Assembly: GCA_947683625.1 (NCBI GenBank)
Contig: CANTUR010000644.1
Span: forward strand, 1,725,501-1,789,500
Direction: 5' to 3'
Length of the DNA stretch: 64,000 nucleotides
Source of the DNA: Mallotus nudiflorus
Taxonomy: Eukaryota > Streptophyta > Magnoliopsida > Malpighiales > Euphorbiaceae
The position numbers were made by a program, and so were the translations under genes. The notes beneath the pieces were generated by a model, which saw only the letters and a program-made list of their open reading frames with translations, was not told the origin of the DNA and made no database searches. This document shows, piece after piece, positions 63,517 to 64,000 of this stretch (the stretch's first letter is position 1; every line of letters begins with the position of its first letter).

Positions 63517-64000
63517 TATCATGACCCAAACCAAAGAGTCATGACCGATTCTAGGGAACTGCTAATTCTTTCGAATCTGGAACCTGTAGCAAGCCTTAAA
63601 TAAAAACACATGTAATAATAAATAAAAATATAGCAAAATTTAAAAATTTAATTAATATAAAAATAATTCTTTATATCATAACATAATAAAAATATATTCA
63701 TACATGATTCAAATATATTATATCTAACAAGTACAACACAATGCTAATACAACACCATAACCATTGCAACTTTTAGAAAACAAATAAGAGTTTAGATATA
63801 AAATTTATATAATCTAGCCGAGGCTGAAGAAGACCGGCGAAGGGGTTTACTATTAAGGTATAACGAAGTAGAATTTTCTAAAAAAATATTGAAAGGGGTC
63901 AAATCTCACTGAGTGATTTATTATAATATATATACATGCAACCTAAAGTCATATACAATCAAACGTCAGTATATATGGATTTCAACATCTGTATGAATTG
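63517..64000 (-). repeat. Tekay-like LTR (- strand), cut by the window end
   Basis: Starts TATCATGACCC, corresponding to TGTCACGACC of the Tekay family, and continues TTCTTTCGAATCTGGAACC, which is the reverse complement of the Gypsy-B LTR end (GGTTCTGGATTCGAAAGAA at about 52192). The segment TCTCACTGAGTGA near 63903 matches TCACTCAGTGAGG at 51833. Related to Gypsy-B but clearly diverged. Confidence 0.85.

Overview
This window looks like plant (angiosperm, probably dicot) repeat-rich, AT-rich heterochromatin. I see no host gene, rRNA or tRNA gene. It is a stack of Ty1/copia and Ty3/gypsy LTR retrotransposons inserted into one another. All polyproteins are broken by stops or frameshifts. Plant origin is supported by the families (Tekay/Del-type chromovirus with chromodomain-like tail, Athila, Tat/Ogre with an antisense ORF, SIRE-like copia) and by primer-binding sites matching plant initiator Met tRNA and tRNA-Asp.

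Layout. (1) 1-4986: Copia-1 (+), 5' LTR cut by the window edge. (2) 5535-61335: Copia-2 (+), a gag-only copia element. Its 3' LTR is split at 7292/60854 by a 53.6-kb nest flanked by a perfect TTAGT duplication. (3) 7293-60853: Gypsy-A (Tekay-like, - strand). (4) 10381-22291: Athila-C (+), inside the chromodomain-like end of Gypsy-A. (5) 29057-48725: Copia-D (SIRE-like, +), inside the 5' LTR of Gypsy-A, flanked by ATATC. (6) Inside Copia-D: Gypsy-E (-, 34637-42385, heavily eroded, one LTR truncated) and Tat-F (-, about 43283-47340: LTR-like block with a 105-bp tandem repeat, an antisense ORF with two likely introns, and the integrase tail). (7) 49029-60479: Gypsy-B (Tekay-like, +), the best preserved element, also inside the 5' LTR of Gypsy-A, flanked by TTACC. 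(8) 61336-64000: AT-rich DNA, an unclassified block, and from 63517 a further Tekay-like LTR (-) running off the end.

Relative order of events from nesting: Copia-2, then Gypsy-A, then Athila-C, Copia-D and Gypsy-B independently, with Gypsy-E and Tat-F after Copia-D. No functional gene system is present. The most interesting signals are the three exact target-site duplications that decode the nest, the strongly biased origin of the stop codons (Gln and Trp codons, as expected from cytosine deamination of methylated DNA), paired hairpins with covarying stems in the Gypsy-B LTR, repeat-number change between the Copia-D LTRs, and the spliced-looking antisense gene in Tat-F.
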